Source: Aplidium turbinatum
Taxonomy: Eukaryota; Chordata; Ascidiacea; Aplousobranchia; Polyclinidae
Length of the DNA stretch: 64,000 nt
Direction of reading: 5' to 3'
NCBI GenBank assembly: GCA_918807975.1
Contig: OU964923.1
Span: 20,379,235-20,443,234, forward strand
How positions within the stretch are numbered: the stretch's first letter is position 1; every line of letters starts with the position of its first letter. The notes under the pieces are model-generated. The model ran no database searches and was not told where the DNA came from. It was given only the letters and a program-made list of their open reading frames with translations. This document shows positions 24,069 to 35,852 of the stretch, piece after piece. A program made the translations under genes and the position numbers.

Positions 24069-25524
24069 TCAAGGTTGATATGGTACAGCCTAATAAGTAG
24101 GCTGTTTTTTGATAAGCATTCATTTTTTGTAGAACCACCAAAACACTTTTATGCACAATAACTAATAACCAAGCAATCTACTTTTACTTTTCAGTTTATT
24201 GATAAATTAGGGCTATTATATGTCCTCTTTTTTTTATAAAAAAAAAATGATTTGTCCTCTGAAAGACACTCAAAAATGCTTAAATGTAAACTTTTTTTGC
24301 ATTCTTAATTTTCTTATACTTTTAACAAAAATTTATGTTGTGTGATTTTACAGCCACGCTTGTATTTGATTTTCATAAATTTGCTACACCAATGTGGGCC
24401 TAATATGCTAATTTAGAAATTGTCCGGAAATGTTGAACTATTGTTTTTTGAAACCGTGAAATTTTTTAGTGCACTGTTAAAAGTGGCATAGTTCCATATC
24501 TGCATTACAGCTTATACTGCAAATTGTAAAACAGATTTTTTTGTGATGCAGCCACAATGATGCAAGGAAAGAGACAACCTTTAATTGAGTCGGTTGCAAG
24601 CACCTTAATGTTGTGTAGGCTATAATTTCAATTCTATTTCAAGTAAGAAATTCTATGATCTTGTTAAAGGTGATCTTTCCATGTTGGAAAAAGTTAAGAA
24701 AACCACAAAAATATTTATGACTGAAAGTGAAACTGACAAATAAATATGTTTTCTTTTTTAGCTGTGTAAAGTGTTGCTGCATATGCCTATTATATCCTAA
24801 TATGGCAGGTCTAGTATGAATACCGTATAGCCAATACAAACTCAACTAGCCTAAGCTAAATCTGTAAAGAAATCAAGGCCATCTGGACTTTTATGTACTG
24901 TAGTGCAAAATAATTGCTAGTTCATTGTTATCAATTTCAACCAAGCCTAACGCATTGAATGTGCATTTTTTATAGGCCTATTAATGCTTTCTCACTCCTC
25001 TTTCAACTAAATACTTTCCAGCACCGTAGTGATGAAATTAAAAGCGCAATGGAAGCCACTGTCGGGTTTGTTTTTCATGCTTGCTGTTGCTTTTACAACT
25101 GCTGGCAAGGGCAACCACTTTTGGCGTCTGCAAATCTCAAACTGATTTTTCCCACAAAGTGGCGCAAAAGATCCAAAAATAAAGAGAAAAACTTTTTAAC
25201 ATTTTACCACTGCAAGCAGCGGATCTAGAAACAAATTTGCCGGATACCATTGTTTTGCAAAGCAAAATTTTTAACAAGGTTTAGCTGATACAAAACATGA
25301 GCTTCAGGCGTAGACACTTCTGTAAGGGACTGGAACAGCATACCTGTCAGGAATTTTAAACAATTATAATCTGGTTTTGATACCAAAAAGCATCGGACCC
25401 CACCGCTTTGACAAATTTTTGACAATTATCACTTTTGCCCATGTTCTTTAAAGTTCTTGAAAAGCTGTTCTACAAGCGGATCTTAAATTTCTGAATATTG
25501 TTTTTTTTCATGCTTGATTTGATG
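24069..25524. other. Intergenic, nothing recognised
   Basis: The stretch is AT-rich with short frames only. None shows splice-compatible coding, a known domain or a repeat with clear ends. Confidence 0.5.
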
Positions 25525-25830
25525 TTAATCCTTGGATTGGAAAAGCTTCTTTGAGAGCTTAATCCTGGCAGTTTCGCATAGCCTACTTGTAGAGGCTTTC
25601 AATTACTGACGCAGGCCCGGTCGACCGACCGACCGGTCGTCCGACCGCGGCCCGGTCACCGAAATTGACAGAGTGAAGTTTCCGATGGTTTCTGAAGTGT
25701 TGTTGGCGGAAATTATTGCATCCACTGGGCGCCATTGAATAAAGAGCAGTCATCAAATGCAGTCTTCAAATGCTCAAGCGCGCACCCCGAGACGCGTAAC
25801 CACTGAACTAACGAGGCGGACGTAGAACGG
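25525..25830 (-). repeat. tRNA-derived SINE A, copy 2, with a 26-bp insert
   Basis: Reverse complement of the SINE A pattern. The head lies near 25780-25830 (TTAGTTCAGTGGTTACGCG) and the tail near 25530. At the GGCCCGGTC site the 9-mer is duplicated around 26 bases of GACC-rich sequence (near 25617-25660). Confidence 0.8.
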
Positions 25831-26655
25831 GCGTGATGTAGTCTAGGATTATTTCGAAATTTTATGACACATAAGCTTACTGTATTTTGCATGACATTCT
25901 GCATTTTTTTAAAAAGTCAAATAGATATAGCTGGTTTGTTTTGGAGACATGTAAACAGCTAAAATGCATTTGACATATAGGCTACGGTACCGTTTGACAA
26001 ACAGTTACACTGATTTTATTTGAATAAGAATACTAAAAAAGCTGCCTTTAGGGCAAGGGCAAAAGCTTTAGCCAATTAATAATAAGTTCATTGGTTTTCA
26101 AACCTTGCTGTTTTTATTGAGTCTATATGGATACTCATTCTAAAAAGTTCACAAAAATTGCTTGGTGTTGACGACTAGGCTACATAAGTTACTACAATTC
26201 AATTCAATTTTTTTTTTGCAACGTGACAAGTAATTGCTTGTAGGCAATAGTAAGAAAATGAAATACGATTGAGACAAAACAGTCATACCATCTGTTTTTT
26301 CCCATGGCCAGGGCAAAATGTAGCCTACACCTACAATAAATAGCCTACCATTTTTTGTAAATAAGCAAAAATGAAAAACACATTAAGTTTTATACTCGTT
26401 GTTGTTACGTTACCGGTACATGTTTATTCAAAATACGCGATAGGTCCAGGATATTTGATCCGTTTACTCAAATGGAGCACTTTAACTTTAATTGTTGACT
26501 CAATATAGGCTTCTTGAATGAGCAATGTTTTCACTGCGGAATATTGCATTTTATTTCTGTAATTGATGGCACATGACCACAATCCTATGCTGCATTAAAA
26601 TAGCCTACGCATTGTGGTATGGTAGGCCTACTCCAATTAACATATCCTTATTTTA
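25831..26655. other. Intergenic, nothing recognised
   Basis: AT-rich DNA with frequent TAGCCTAC/GTAGGCTA words; no supported gene. Confidence 0.5.
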
Positions 26656-26881
26656 TTAACCCTAGAACTACCGGAAAACCGTTATACCTAAAACGACGCA
26701 CCGGTCAATTCATTGGTAGATAAGAAAAGCGTTATTTGCAAATGTTCCCAAGACAAATACAGTAACTCCGTTTGCAGCAGGTAACAGCCAGAGATGGGCA
26801 AGATCACCTGTTTAGGTGATCTTTAAGATCAAGATCACCAAGAATACGTGATCTTTAAGATCAAGATCGTGATCTTGAAGA

Positions 26882-27647
26882 CAGTGGCGTAGCTAGGGAA
26901 TGTGCCGCCGGGGGCGGATTCAGATTTTGCCGCCCCTTCAAGAAAAAGCATGTGAAAATGAAATTTTTTTAATTGACTTAAAGTGGAATTATTGTATGTT
27001 TTGAACCAGTAGCGTCGCCAGTAATTTTGAAAGGGCCGGCGGGCGAAGCCCGACAGAGTCCTCGCCAAAAACGACACCCAGCGGCGGGGGGTCTGGGGGG
27101 CCTCCCCCAGAAATTTTTGAAAAATTACTTTGGATTTGGTGCATTCTGAGAGCATTTTCAACAAAAATGTGGGTATAAATCCCCTAGTATAAATATTCCT
27201 GTAAAATGGTGCTGTCCGATGGCATAGCAAAAGGATAAGATCATGTTTTCTTGGGAATATTTCGGTAACTTAATAAAGCTAAGTCTCTATGTTTTCTTGT
27301 TGCTAATTCCTGGCTGAGATATTTGAATGTTTGGTATTGGCAAAACTCGCTCTTTTAATGGAGTTTCGTTTAAAATTAGGCAAACTTTGTTTTAGAGACA
27401 TAGAGACTGAAAGCATCATTCTTAATATTGTGACGTCACATGCGTGCCAAAGGGGGGGTTGTAATCCCCAAACCCCTCTTCCCCCTTGGCTACGCCACTG
27501 TTTTGAACGTTGTCATTCTGTTTGCTTTTATTTTCCGTGTACTTTTGCATTATCAACAACAACAAAAAAACGTCCTGTCTGAAAGTCCCGCCCCCCAGAC
27601 GTGCCGCCCGGGGCGGTCCCCCCCCCCCCCCGATAGCTACGCCACTG
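26882..27647. mobile_element. hAT-type MITE with 8-bp TSD, third nesting level
   Basis: The ends are CAGTGGCGTAGCTAGGG and CGATAGCTACGCCACTG. They are flanked by an exact CTTGAAGA duplication at 26874-26881 and 27648-27655. It contains another element (27007-27500). Poly-C lies just inside the right end. There is no transposase. Confidence 0.88.
27007..27500. mobile_element. hAT-type MITE with 8-bp TSD, innermost level
   Basis: The ends are CAGTAGCGTCGCCAG and TTGGCTACGCCACTG, flanked by exact TTTTGAAC at 26999-27006 and 27501-27508. A partial reverse copy lies at 7185-7545. Confidence 0.88.
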
Positions 27648-28116
27648 CTTGAAGATTAAAATCACTTTCAAGATCACTTTTTGGGGTACTGTAGAAAACA
27701 AAATTAAAAACTATACATAAAGGGATAGCATCTATTTACACATTTTATGTATTATTTTTTTTATTTTTAGCCTATATCTGAAACAATGTTCAGTCTGGTT
27801 GGTTCACTGCAGTCTGCAATAAGCCACTTCACATGACCAAAGTCGACTAAAGTCCATTTTTTAGCATCCCCAACATAAACTTTTCAAACATTTAAGATTG
27901 CATCAACGAAAGCGAACAAATTTTTAGAATGCGCAAAGCAGAAATGTAAACAAATTTTAGTCATTTCTTCTCATGTGTTGATATACAGTCGTAAGCTGGT
28001 TATCACACAAAGCTTTTTCAATTTTGAAATGGCAACACTAACCAAACTCATTGAGATTTCAAATCAACTTTTATTAGACGCATGAGTCATATTAATAGTG
28101 GTTAAATGGTAGTAAT

Positions 28117-28428
28117 TGTTAGAAACGATTCCCCGCCCATTTAATATTATTGTTGTATCTCTGCTCCATTCTATTTTCATGCTTGAGTGACCCGGCCATG
28201 CATTAACAATTTTTGCTAGTTGATCTTTCTTTTTACGTTTTGGCATGGACTGGAGTGGTCATTGTTTTATAAATCTGGAGAACTGGAGATTTGGAGTGAC
28301 TAGGGAATATGTAAGAATTCGGTAAGCAACTGTTTGTTTCGTTTTATTATTGTCGTTTTCAATACACCATTTCTTCTAATAAGTAAGGCCTGCACTTTAT
28401 CCAGTCTAGGCAAAAAACGTTTTAGACA
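28117..28428 (+). repeat. 5' LTR of the BEL/Pao element
   Basis: 312 bases beginning TGTTAGAAACGATTCC and ending TTTTAGACA, matched by the 3' copy. Confidence 0.92.
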
Positions 28429-28479
28429 TCATTTATAAAACATACCTTTGCTTGGTGCAAGGTTATGCCTGTCTAGTTA

Positions 28480-29170
28480 ACTCTAGCTAGTTGTGTAATT
28501 TGTTTGTTATCCTAGGGTAGTCTTTTCAGGTCTGCCAAGGATTCATTTATGGTATGTGCCTTTGTCTAGCTCACTTTAGCTAGTTGTGTAATTTGTTTTG
28601 TTATCCTAGGGTAGTCTTTTCAGGTCTGCCAAGGATTAACTTTTTGGTTTGTGCCTTTGAGCCTGCCATGCTGTAAAGTTTCTTTGAACTTTGTAACTAG
28701 TTGTTTGTTATCCTAGGGTAGTCTTTTCAGGTCTGCCAAGGATTCATTTTTTGGTTTGTGCCTTTGAGCCTGCCATGCTGTAAAGTTTCTTTGAACTTTG
28801 TAACTAGTTGTTTGTTATCCTAGGGTAGTCTTTTCAGGTCTGCCAAGGATTCATTTTTGGTTTGTGCCTTTGAGCCTGCCATGCTGTAAAGTTTGTTTGA
28901 ATTTTGTAATTTGTTTGTTATCCTAGGGTAGTCTTTTCAGGTCTGCCTAGGATTCATTTTTGTTGGTTTGTGCCTTTGAGCCTGCCATGCTGTAAAGTTT
29001 CTTTGAACTTTGTAACTAGTTGTTTGTTATCCTAGGGTAGTCTTTTCAGGTCTGCCAAGGATTCATTTTTTGGTTTGTGCCTTTGAGCCTGCCACGTTGT
29101 AAACTTTGTTTAAATTTTGTAAATAGATCTTCACTTTGGGCAGTCTTGTCAGGTCTGCCAAAGATTGAAG
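28480..29170 (+). repeat. Tandem repeat leader of the BEL/Pao element, about 6-7 units
   Basis: Units of roughly 95-110 bases share TATCCTAGGGTAGTCTTTTC and GGTCTGCCAAGGATTC. Copies start near 28508, 28600, 28710, 28817, 28920 and 29028, with a decayed copy near 29135. They lie between the 5' LTR and the gag start. Confidence 0.88.
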
Positions 29171-29350
29171 CTTCTAAGCCTGTACTCTGTCAGGCCACTG
29201 TTCTAGTCAGGTAGAACTGGTTACCGTTAAACCCTGTAATTTTAGTAGGTTGCTTACTGACATTCTCCGTAATATCGTGAAGGTCAATTGTCACCTCACC
29301 TAAGGTAAGTACCGTACAGATTTTGTTTTTTGTAGCTTGTATATTGCTGT

Positions 29351-32300
29351 GTGTTAATTATGGCTCGTAAAAAGCCCAAGCAAACTCCAAGACGGAGTAA
29401 GCCAAATGGTTATGCTAGTGGCTCAACAGAGCAGCATGAGGCCGCCTCTAATATTAGTGGTCAACATGACAGTAGCGAAGAGCTGCCAGGTCTTGTTGTG
29501 TTAGAACAAGAGCTGGTTGAAATCGAGCTTGGCATAACTTCCATCGACATGGAGCTATGCTCAAGTGATGATTTCCTGAGCTCTTCTGAAGTTTTGGAGG
29601 TAAAGAAAAGATGCCTTGAACTTCAAAGGAAGCTCTCCCTTAAACGTTTAGATTTACTCAAATGCAAACCACAGCAATCAGGCTCAATAGAATCTAGGAT
29701 GAACCGTATGGGGGAAAGCATTTATGGTTTGCTTGAAGCATGCTCTACCCTCATTCGAAGCTGTCGAGAGCAATCCAAGCAAGTGTCACATCAAACATCA
29801 TCGGTAGTTATGGATGCAGGCAGTGACACAGGCAAAGCTGCTGAGTCTAGCAGTCACGTGACACCCCGTGAGAGTGGTGTAAAGATACCACCTGTAAAAG
29901 CAGAACAGGGTATCCTTCAGGGCAGCAGTAGTGCTAGTAATATTCTTAATCCTTACACATCTCCCTTTCGCACTGAAGCTAATAATAGTAGTGAATTTCC
30001 CATCGTCGTGCCTCAACCCCAGCTCAGTGCAGGGTTTCAAAATGTTCATGGTCCTCGGTTGTCGCTGGAGAAGTTTGACGGCAATGTGTTAAAGTTCTTT
30101 AACTTTAAAAGGCGTTTTGAACGATACATTGAGTCAAACTATCTAAGCTTTGAAGATCGCATCGCCTTTTTGGAGGACAATTGTGTAGGCCAGGCCTTGG
30201 AAGTAATTTCTGGCCTGAGTTGCTTGCAAAATAGTGAAAGAGCATATGGAATGGCATGGGATAGATTGAGAAAAAGGTTTGGCAACCCTGGAAAACTCAT
30301 GGCCAAAGTGAAGGAAGATTTGCTGCAAGGACCCCCTATTTCAGAGTGGGATGCGCCGGGCCTCACAAAGCTTTGCGACAAGATGTATAAGTGTGAAGTC
30401 AGTTTCGATGGCTGGGGTAAGTCTCACCTTTTAAACAGTGACGAGGTGCTTCAACGGCTGTTCCTGCGACTTCCTTATAAGTTAAAGGAGCAGTTTGTTC
30501 ATGTTAATCACTTAGGATCGGACTGTGCCACGTTTGGTGATTTAAGAGTCTTGGTCGAGGATGCAGCCTCTCGAGCCGACAGCCAATATGGCCATCTTAT
30601 GCAACCAGGCAAAGATGTTAAGAGAGCTCTACAACCAACGATGGCTCGATCTAATCCGCAAGGTGGCTACAAGCGTGCTTCGGTTTGCACAACCCAAGAG
30701 CAGATTTCCCAATCTGCTAACCATAAGCAAGAGTCCTGTTGTTTGTGTGCAGAGTCGCATGCCCTATGGAAGTGTGAGATGTTTAAACAAAAGCCTGTTG
30801 CAGAAAGAAGAACCCTGGTGCAAAAGCATAGACTGTGTTTTTGTTGCTTGAGAGCAGGCCACAGAGTGGTTGATTGCAGATTTAAGAAATCTTGTGCAAC
30901 GTGTGGATCGAGGCATAATTCACTTCTGCATGTAAACCGTGTGGAAGAGGAAAGCCCCTCTGCTCTGAAGAAGGGCATCTCAGCAACAACGTCCGCAACT
31001 GTGCCAGCAACATCTGGGACAACAATTTTTAAGGTTTTGCCAGTTAAGGTATGGGCTGGGGACCCCTCCAACTATACCTATACTTATGCTTTTATCGATG
31101 AAGGTTCTAGCGTCAGTCTATGCTCCTCAAGCCTCGTATCTCGCTTAGGGGTTGCTGCGACAAAAAGCAATGTGGAGTTGCTGACCACCAATGCTGTCTC
31201 CTTTCATGACAAGAAAATTGATTTTTTGGCTGTGCAGGGAATGGAAGAGCAGGCTGTGTTTTCCGTTGCAGATGCTCTGGTGATGGACCAGATTGTGGAT
31301 GTCAGCCACAGTATTCCCACCGAAGCACTTAGTAGTGCATATAGTCATTTGGAGGACTTAAAGTTCCCTGAACTAAAAGATAGGAAGGTTGAGTTGTTAT
31401 TGGGTAGCGATCTTCACCAGGCTTATCTTTTGCAGGAAGTTCGTACTGGCGCACCAGGAGAACCATGTGGACTGCACACTCTTCTGGGTTGGACCATTTA
31501 TGGGAAAGATGGTGGCGATAGGCAACTCAACTCACCAGTAATGGTAAACTTTCTTAGCGTAAAGGAGTCTTGCGATAGAATGTTAAATGTATTGTTGCAG
31601 GATTTTAATGACATCGATGAGCCACAGGCCCCCTGTCCTTCAATTGAGGATAAACGTGCGCTGCAGATCATGCAGGACACGGTGAAGAAGGTGGATGGAC
31701 ACTATTCTGTAGGGCTGTTGTGGAAGCATGAAGACCCGGACTTGTGCAATAATCGCTCTATGGCACTCAAGCGCCTAGAGGGAATGAAGCGCCGATTTAT
31801 TACTGACCCGGTGTTATTCAATAAGTATCGTGATAAAATGCAGGAATATGTTAAATGTGGCTATGCTGTGCCACTTGAAACTGGTGTGGTAGACACACCA
31901 GGGAAGACGTGCTATGTGCCCCATCACTGCACGACCAATGCGGCCAAGTTTAGAGTCGTTTTCGACTGCAGCGCGAAGTTTAAAGGCGTGTCATTAAATG
32001 ACAAGCTGCTTCATGGCCCAGATCTCACCAATAACCTTGTAGGAACATTGTTTCGCTTCAGGCAACATCCGATCGCTGTTGTGGGCGATATTAAGGCCAT
32101 GTTTTCCCAAGTACGTGTAGACGAAGGAGACAGGGATGCCTTTCGATTCTTATGGTATCCGGACGATGATCTCAAGCGGGAACCTGTCGACTACCGTATG
32201 CAAACTCATGTGTTTGGAGCAAAGTCGTCGCCATGCTGTGCTGCCTTCGCACTTCGGATGACTGCCAAAGACAATGAAGCAGGTGCTGATCAAAACACTG

Positions 32301-34309
32301 TTAACACAGTTTTAAAAAATGTTTATGTTGACGATATTTGTCATTCATGTGAATCGCCGGATCAGGCTATCGAACTAATACAACAACTGCGTGAACTATT
32401 ACAAAGTGGCGGCTTCCATTTAACTAAATTCCTGTCTAACAGTGCAGAGGTCTTGAGTTCTGTGTTGCAGGAAGACTTGGCGTCGAAGGTCGATTTGCCT
32501 CAGTGCCAGCTTCCAACGCAGAAAACCCTTGGTGTTGTGTGGAATGCTGCGAGCGATTGCATGGAGGTGAGGGTGAGTATCCAACAAAAGCCTAACACCC
32601 GGAGAGGCGTTCTCTCCATGATTTCGCAAACATACGACCCACTAGGTCTAATACAACCCTTCATTTTACCTGCTAGGCAACTCCTGCAGCAAGCATGTGA
32701 CGCTCAACTTGATTGGGATGAACCCCTTAATGGCCTTGGGCCAGTAAACATTAATTGGGAAGCTTGGTTAAAGGCCCTTCCAGAGCTTGAATGTGTTTCC
32801 ATCGCTAGAAGCCTGACTCTTTTTGGTAAATGTGCTATCCGCTTTGAATTGCATGGTTTTTGTGATGCCAGTACCAGTGGCTATGGGGTCGTGTTTTATG
32901 TTAAAGTGTTTTATGATGATTCTGTAGTAATTTGTAATTTTCTATTTTGCAAGTCTCGAGTGGCTCCATTAAAGCCTGTTAGCGTACCTCGCCTGGAGCT
33001 CACTGCTGCTGTGCTCGCTGCCAAAGTCTGCAATTTTATCCTGACGGAGTGTGATTTTAAATTCAATTGTGTTGTCTTATGGACAGACTCAACTGTTGTG
33101 CTGCGTTACATTAATAATACTTCGACTCGTTTTCACACCTTTGTGGCTAATAGGCTGAGCACTATTCACATGCTTACCAGTGTCAATCAATGGCATTATG
33201 TACCGACTACCTTAAACCCCGCTGATCTCGCGTCTCGGGGAGTTTGGCCTGATAAAGTTAATACCGCTAAGCTTTGGTTCAATGGTCCTAAGTTTTTGCA
33301 TGATGTCACGAGCAATTGGCCAAACCAGTCCGACTTTGTTGGCGGAATTTCGTCAGACGATCCAGAGGTTAAAAACATTGAACATTGCTCAGCCCAACAA
33401 CACGCGATTACGGACTCGGACTCTCTCTGTCGGTTGTTTACCCGCTACTCGAACTTCCACGATCTACAAAGAACGGATGTTTGTATTTTTAATTGTTTGG
33501 CGACCCGTGCTGTGCACTTTGAGGTCGTGCAATCCCTGGAGGCAAGTGCATTCATTCAAGCCTACCGAAGATTCTGCAGCCGTAGAAACGTTTGTCCTAC
33601 TGATCTGTACAGTGACAACGGAGGAAACTTTGTTGCTGCAGACCGCGAACTTCGGCAAGGACTCAAGAACCTCCATCAAAAGAAAGTCACCGATGCCTTA
33701 CTTCGGCATGAAACGAACTGGCACTTCAACCCTCCGCGTGCTTCACATCAAGGCGGCTTCTACGAAATATTTTTTCGTTTATTAAGAAAATTGATGCGGT
33801 CGCTGGTAGGAAACGCTACGTTGGATGAGTTCGACCTTCTAACGCTGGTAGCAGAGATTGAAAGAATTTTAAACGATCGTCCCATCACTTCGCTCCCATC
33901 GTCACCAGATGATCTGCAAGCCCTGACTCCAAGTATGATACTCACCGGATCAGCTTGTGACACCCTACCGCCAGATGTTTTTATGAAGGCTGACGGTTAT
34001 CGACGCTCTTGGAGAAAGACCCAATACCTCACAGACAAGTTTTGGGAACAATGGCTGTTGCAATATCTCCCTCTGCTGCAGCCCCGACAAAAGTGGTTTG
34101 GCACATCTCCAAGCTTGAAACCAGGCGATTTGGTACTGGTAGCGGACGAGGCAACTAAACGTGGGCACTGGCCCAAGGCTATTGTAAAGGAAGTTATGCC
34201 GGACACTAACAAACTTGTCAGACGCGTGCGAGTAAAGGTTGCTGACGGTACAGAGTTTGTTCGCGACATCAGAAAGATCTGCCTGCTAGAGGGCAGTATG
34301 GACTTTTGA
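29351..34309 (+). CDS. BEL/Pao gag-pol polyprotein frame
   Basis: A 1,652-residue frame. Parts in order: gag, with cysteine-rich zinc knuckles near residues 478-540; an aspartic protease region; a BEL-type reverse transcriptase with the YVDD box; RNase H; an integrase region; and a C-terminal tail. This order is typical of BEL/Pao. It is a mobile-element gene, not a host gene. Confidence 0.9.
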   Translation: MLIMARKKPKQTPRRSKPNGYASGSTEQHEAASNISGQHDSSEELPGLVVLEQELVEIELGITSIDMELCSSDDFLSSSEVLEVKKRCLELQRKLSLKRLDLLKCKPQQSGSIESRMNRMGESIYGLLEACSTLIRSCREQSKQVSHQTSSVVMDAGSDTGKAAESSSHVTPRESGVKIPPVKAEQGILQGSSSASNILNPYTSPFRTEANNSSEFPIVVPQPQLSAGFQNVHGPRLSLEKFDGNVLKFFNFKRRFERYIESNYLSFEDRIAFLEDNCVGQALEVISGLSCLQNSERAYGMAWDRLRKRFGNPGKLMAKVKEDLLQGPPISEWDAPGLTKLCDKMYKCEVSFDGWGKSHLLNSDEVLQRLFLRLPYKLKEQFVHVNHLGSDCATFGDLRVLVEDAASRADSQYGHLMQPGKDVKRALQPTMARSNPQGGYKRASVCTTQEQISQSANHKQESCCLCAESHALWKCEMFKQKPVAERRTLVQKHRLCFCCLRAGHRVVDCRFKKSCATCGSRHNSLLHVNRVEEESPSALKKGISATTSATVPATSGTTIFKVLPVKVWAGDPSNYTYTYAFIDEGSSVSLCSSSLVSRLGVAATKSNVELLTTNAVSFHDKKIDFLAVQGMEEQAVFSVADALVMDQIVDVSHSIPTEALSSAYSHLEDLKFPELKDRKVELLLGSDLHQAYLLQEVRTGAPGEPCGLHTLLGWTIYGKDGGDRQLNSPVMVNFLSVKESCDRMLNVLLQDFNDIDEPQAPCPSIEDKRALQIMQDTVKKVDGHYSVGLLWKHEDPDLCNNRSMALKRLEGMKRRFITDPVLFNKYRDKMQEYVKCGYAVPLETGVVDTPGKTCYVPHHCTTNAAKFRVVFDCSAKFKGVSLNDKLLHGPDLTNNLVGTLFRFRQHPIAVVGDIKAMFSQVRVDEGDRDAFRFLWYPDDDLKREPVDYRMQTHVFGAKSSPCCAAFALRMTAKDNEAGADQNTVNTVLKNVYVDDICHSCESPDQAIELIQQLRELLQSGGFHLTKFLSNSAEVLSSVLQEDLASKVDLPQCQLPTQKTLGVVWNAASDCMEVRVSIQQKPNTRRGVLSMISQTYDPLGLIQPFILPARQLLQQACDAQLDWDEPLNGLGPVNINWEAWLKALPELECVSIARSLTLFGKCAIRFELHGFCDASTSGYGVVFYVKVFYDDSVVICNFLFCKSRVAPLKPVSVPRLELTAAVLAAKVCNFILTECDFKFNCVVLWTDSTVVLRYINNTSTRFHTFVANRLSTIHMLTSVNQWHYVPTTLNPADLASRGVWPDKVNTAKLWFNGPKFLHDVTSNWPNQSDFVGGISSDDPEVKNIEHCSAQQHAITDSDSLCRLFTRYSNFHDLQRTDVCIFNCLATRAVHFEVVQSLEASAFIQAYRRFCSRRNVCPTDLYSDNGGNFVAADRELRQGLKNLHQKKVTDALLRHETNWHFNPPRASHQGGFYEIFFRLLRKLMRSLVGNATLDEFDLLTLVAEIERILNDRPITSLPSSPDDLQALTPSMILTGSACDTLPPDVFMKADGYRRSWRKTQYLTDKFWEQWLLQYLPLLQPRQKWFGTSPSLKPGDLVLVADEATKRGHWPKAIVKEVMPDTNKLVRRVRVKVADGTEFVRDIRKICLLEGSMDF

Positions 34310-35218
34310 AATGACAATTTTGTTTTCTAGGCTGGCTGGTTGGCACGATTGCACAACTGACATTGCTCATGCTGCTTAGGTTTCATATTTGAATTGTATT
34401 GCGTGTTTGTGTTTATTTTACTATTATTATTCTTGTGCTCCTCACTACCGCAGCTAGCGCGGTGTCGTCGATGCATTTGCATCCAGCAGTTCTGCCATAA
34501 CTGTGTTATTGACTCCCATCAATAGTGTTGTTTCTATTTGCATCCTGCAGTTATTTACACTGTAGCAGTCTAGCTCTGTTTTTGGTCTGACTATTTCACA
34601 CACCTGTCTCACTACTAAAGCTTTTGCTATGTGCGATATTATTTTTTGTGTTTTGTCAATTCATTGCTTAACTATCACGACTCGACTTAACAGTCGCGTG
34701 TTTTTTCTGGTAGCCTACTTTTGCTCTGACGTTAATGTCACTTGCGCTGGTCATAGCATTGCGCAGTATTAGGTTGTATGTGTGCTTTTGTTTATGCCAT
34801 ATCCCCACTTCTGCCACTGGTACCATGTATGCTATCATTTGTTTTTCGTGTATCCGTTTATGCTGACTTCCAGTTGTCGGTAGACTTATGTTTTTGTGCT
34901 TAATTTTAGCAATCGCTAAGCATGTTGGTCAAAAGGGTTTTTTAACTCCTCTTGGGCGTGTCTTCGATGTCCTTCTGTAGGCTACTGTTATGCATGTTCT
35001 ATTAAGTTTGTGTGTAATGCAAGCCAGCCTTTGTGTTGCAATTGTGATCCTTGCTAACCGCGAATATTTTTGATTCTGGTCGATATTTGCATAATTCATG
35101 TCAATTGTCGTTTATGTGGCCACCTTGTGGCAATTAATTGGTTTGTGTTTTGCTTCGTTGTAATCGTTTTACAGTGGTAAAACCCTCATTTGTTAAACTC
35201 TGGTTTTGGGGGTGGGTA

Positions 35219-35530
35219 TGTTAGAAACGATTCCCCGCCCATTTAATATTATTGTTGTATCTCTGCTCCATTCTATTTTCATGCTTGAGTGACCCGGCCA
35301 TGCATTAACAATTTTTGCTAGTTGATCTTTCTTTTTACGTTTTGGCATGGACTGGAGTGGTCATTGTTTTATAAATCTGGAGAACTGGAGATTTGGAGTG
35401 ACTAGGGAATATGTAAGAATTCGGTAAGCAACTGTTTGTTTCGTTTTATTATTGTCGTTTTCAATACACCATTTCTTCTAATAAGTAAGGCCTGCACTTT
35501 ATCCAGTCTAGGCAAAAAACGTTTTAGACA
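35219..35530 (+). repeat. 3' LTR of the BEL/Pao element
   Basis: 312 bases that appear identical to the 5' LTR, followed by the GTAAT duplication. Confidence 0.92.
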
Positions 35531-35852
35531 GTAATTACTACTAATTAGGCTACTTTGTACAGTACCAGTTCAAAAAATGTCTCTATAATATACTGTATAG
35601 TAGGTCAACTGAAATTCCAAAGCGATCTTGATCTTATTGACTTTCAAGATCAAGATCACACAAAAAAAGTGATCTTAGATCAAGATCACCAAAATAAAAG
35701 TGATCTTGAAGATCAAGATCACGCCCATCTCTGAACATAGCTAATGATGAAGCTGACATCAAATGAGTTTGGTTATTGGACTTAGTAGGATCAGAAAAAA
35801 AGTTAACAAAAAAAATAAACTCCAAAACTACTGGAAACCCGATAGCCTATAG

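Larger units (their letters stand above)
28117..35530 (+). mobile_element. BEL/Pao LTR retroelement, recent insertion
   Basis: Two 312-bp LTRs that look identical by eye bound a 7.4 kb element. A 5-bp duplication GTAAT flanks it (28112-28116, 35531-35535). The inside carries a tandem-repeat leader and one long plus-strand gag-pol frame with BEL/Pao hallmarks. Identical LTRs indicate a very recent insertion, younger than the hAT-like host element. The frame is open throughout, but the polyprotein is shorter than usual for the family, so this copy is probably broken, with about one break. Confidence 0.92.
26789..35733. mobile_element. hAT-like MITE with GATCAAGATCAC subterminal repeats, inside the piggyBac shell
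   Basis: The ends are CAGAGATGGGC and GCCCATCTCTG. Both flanks carry several AAGATCAAGATCAC words in both orientations, as in subterminal transposase-binding arrays. The neighbouring 8-mers (GTAACAGC, AACATAGC) match only partly, so the duplication is decayed or misplaced. It is interrupted by the hAT at 26882 and the BEL element at 28117. Confidence 0.7.

Noticed and set aside
24959-25228. 89-codon frame
   Set aside because: No domain, signal peptide or splice partner; composition matches the flanks.
29798-34317. Antisense frames opposite the BEL/Pao gag-pol
   Set aside because: They are shadows of the long plus-strand frame.
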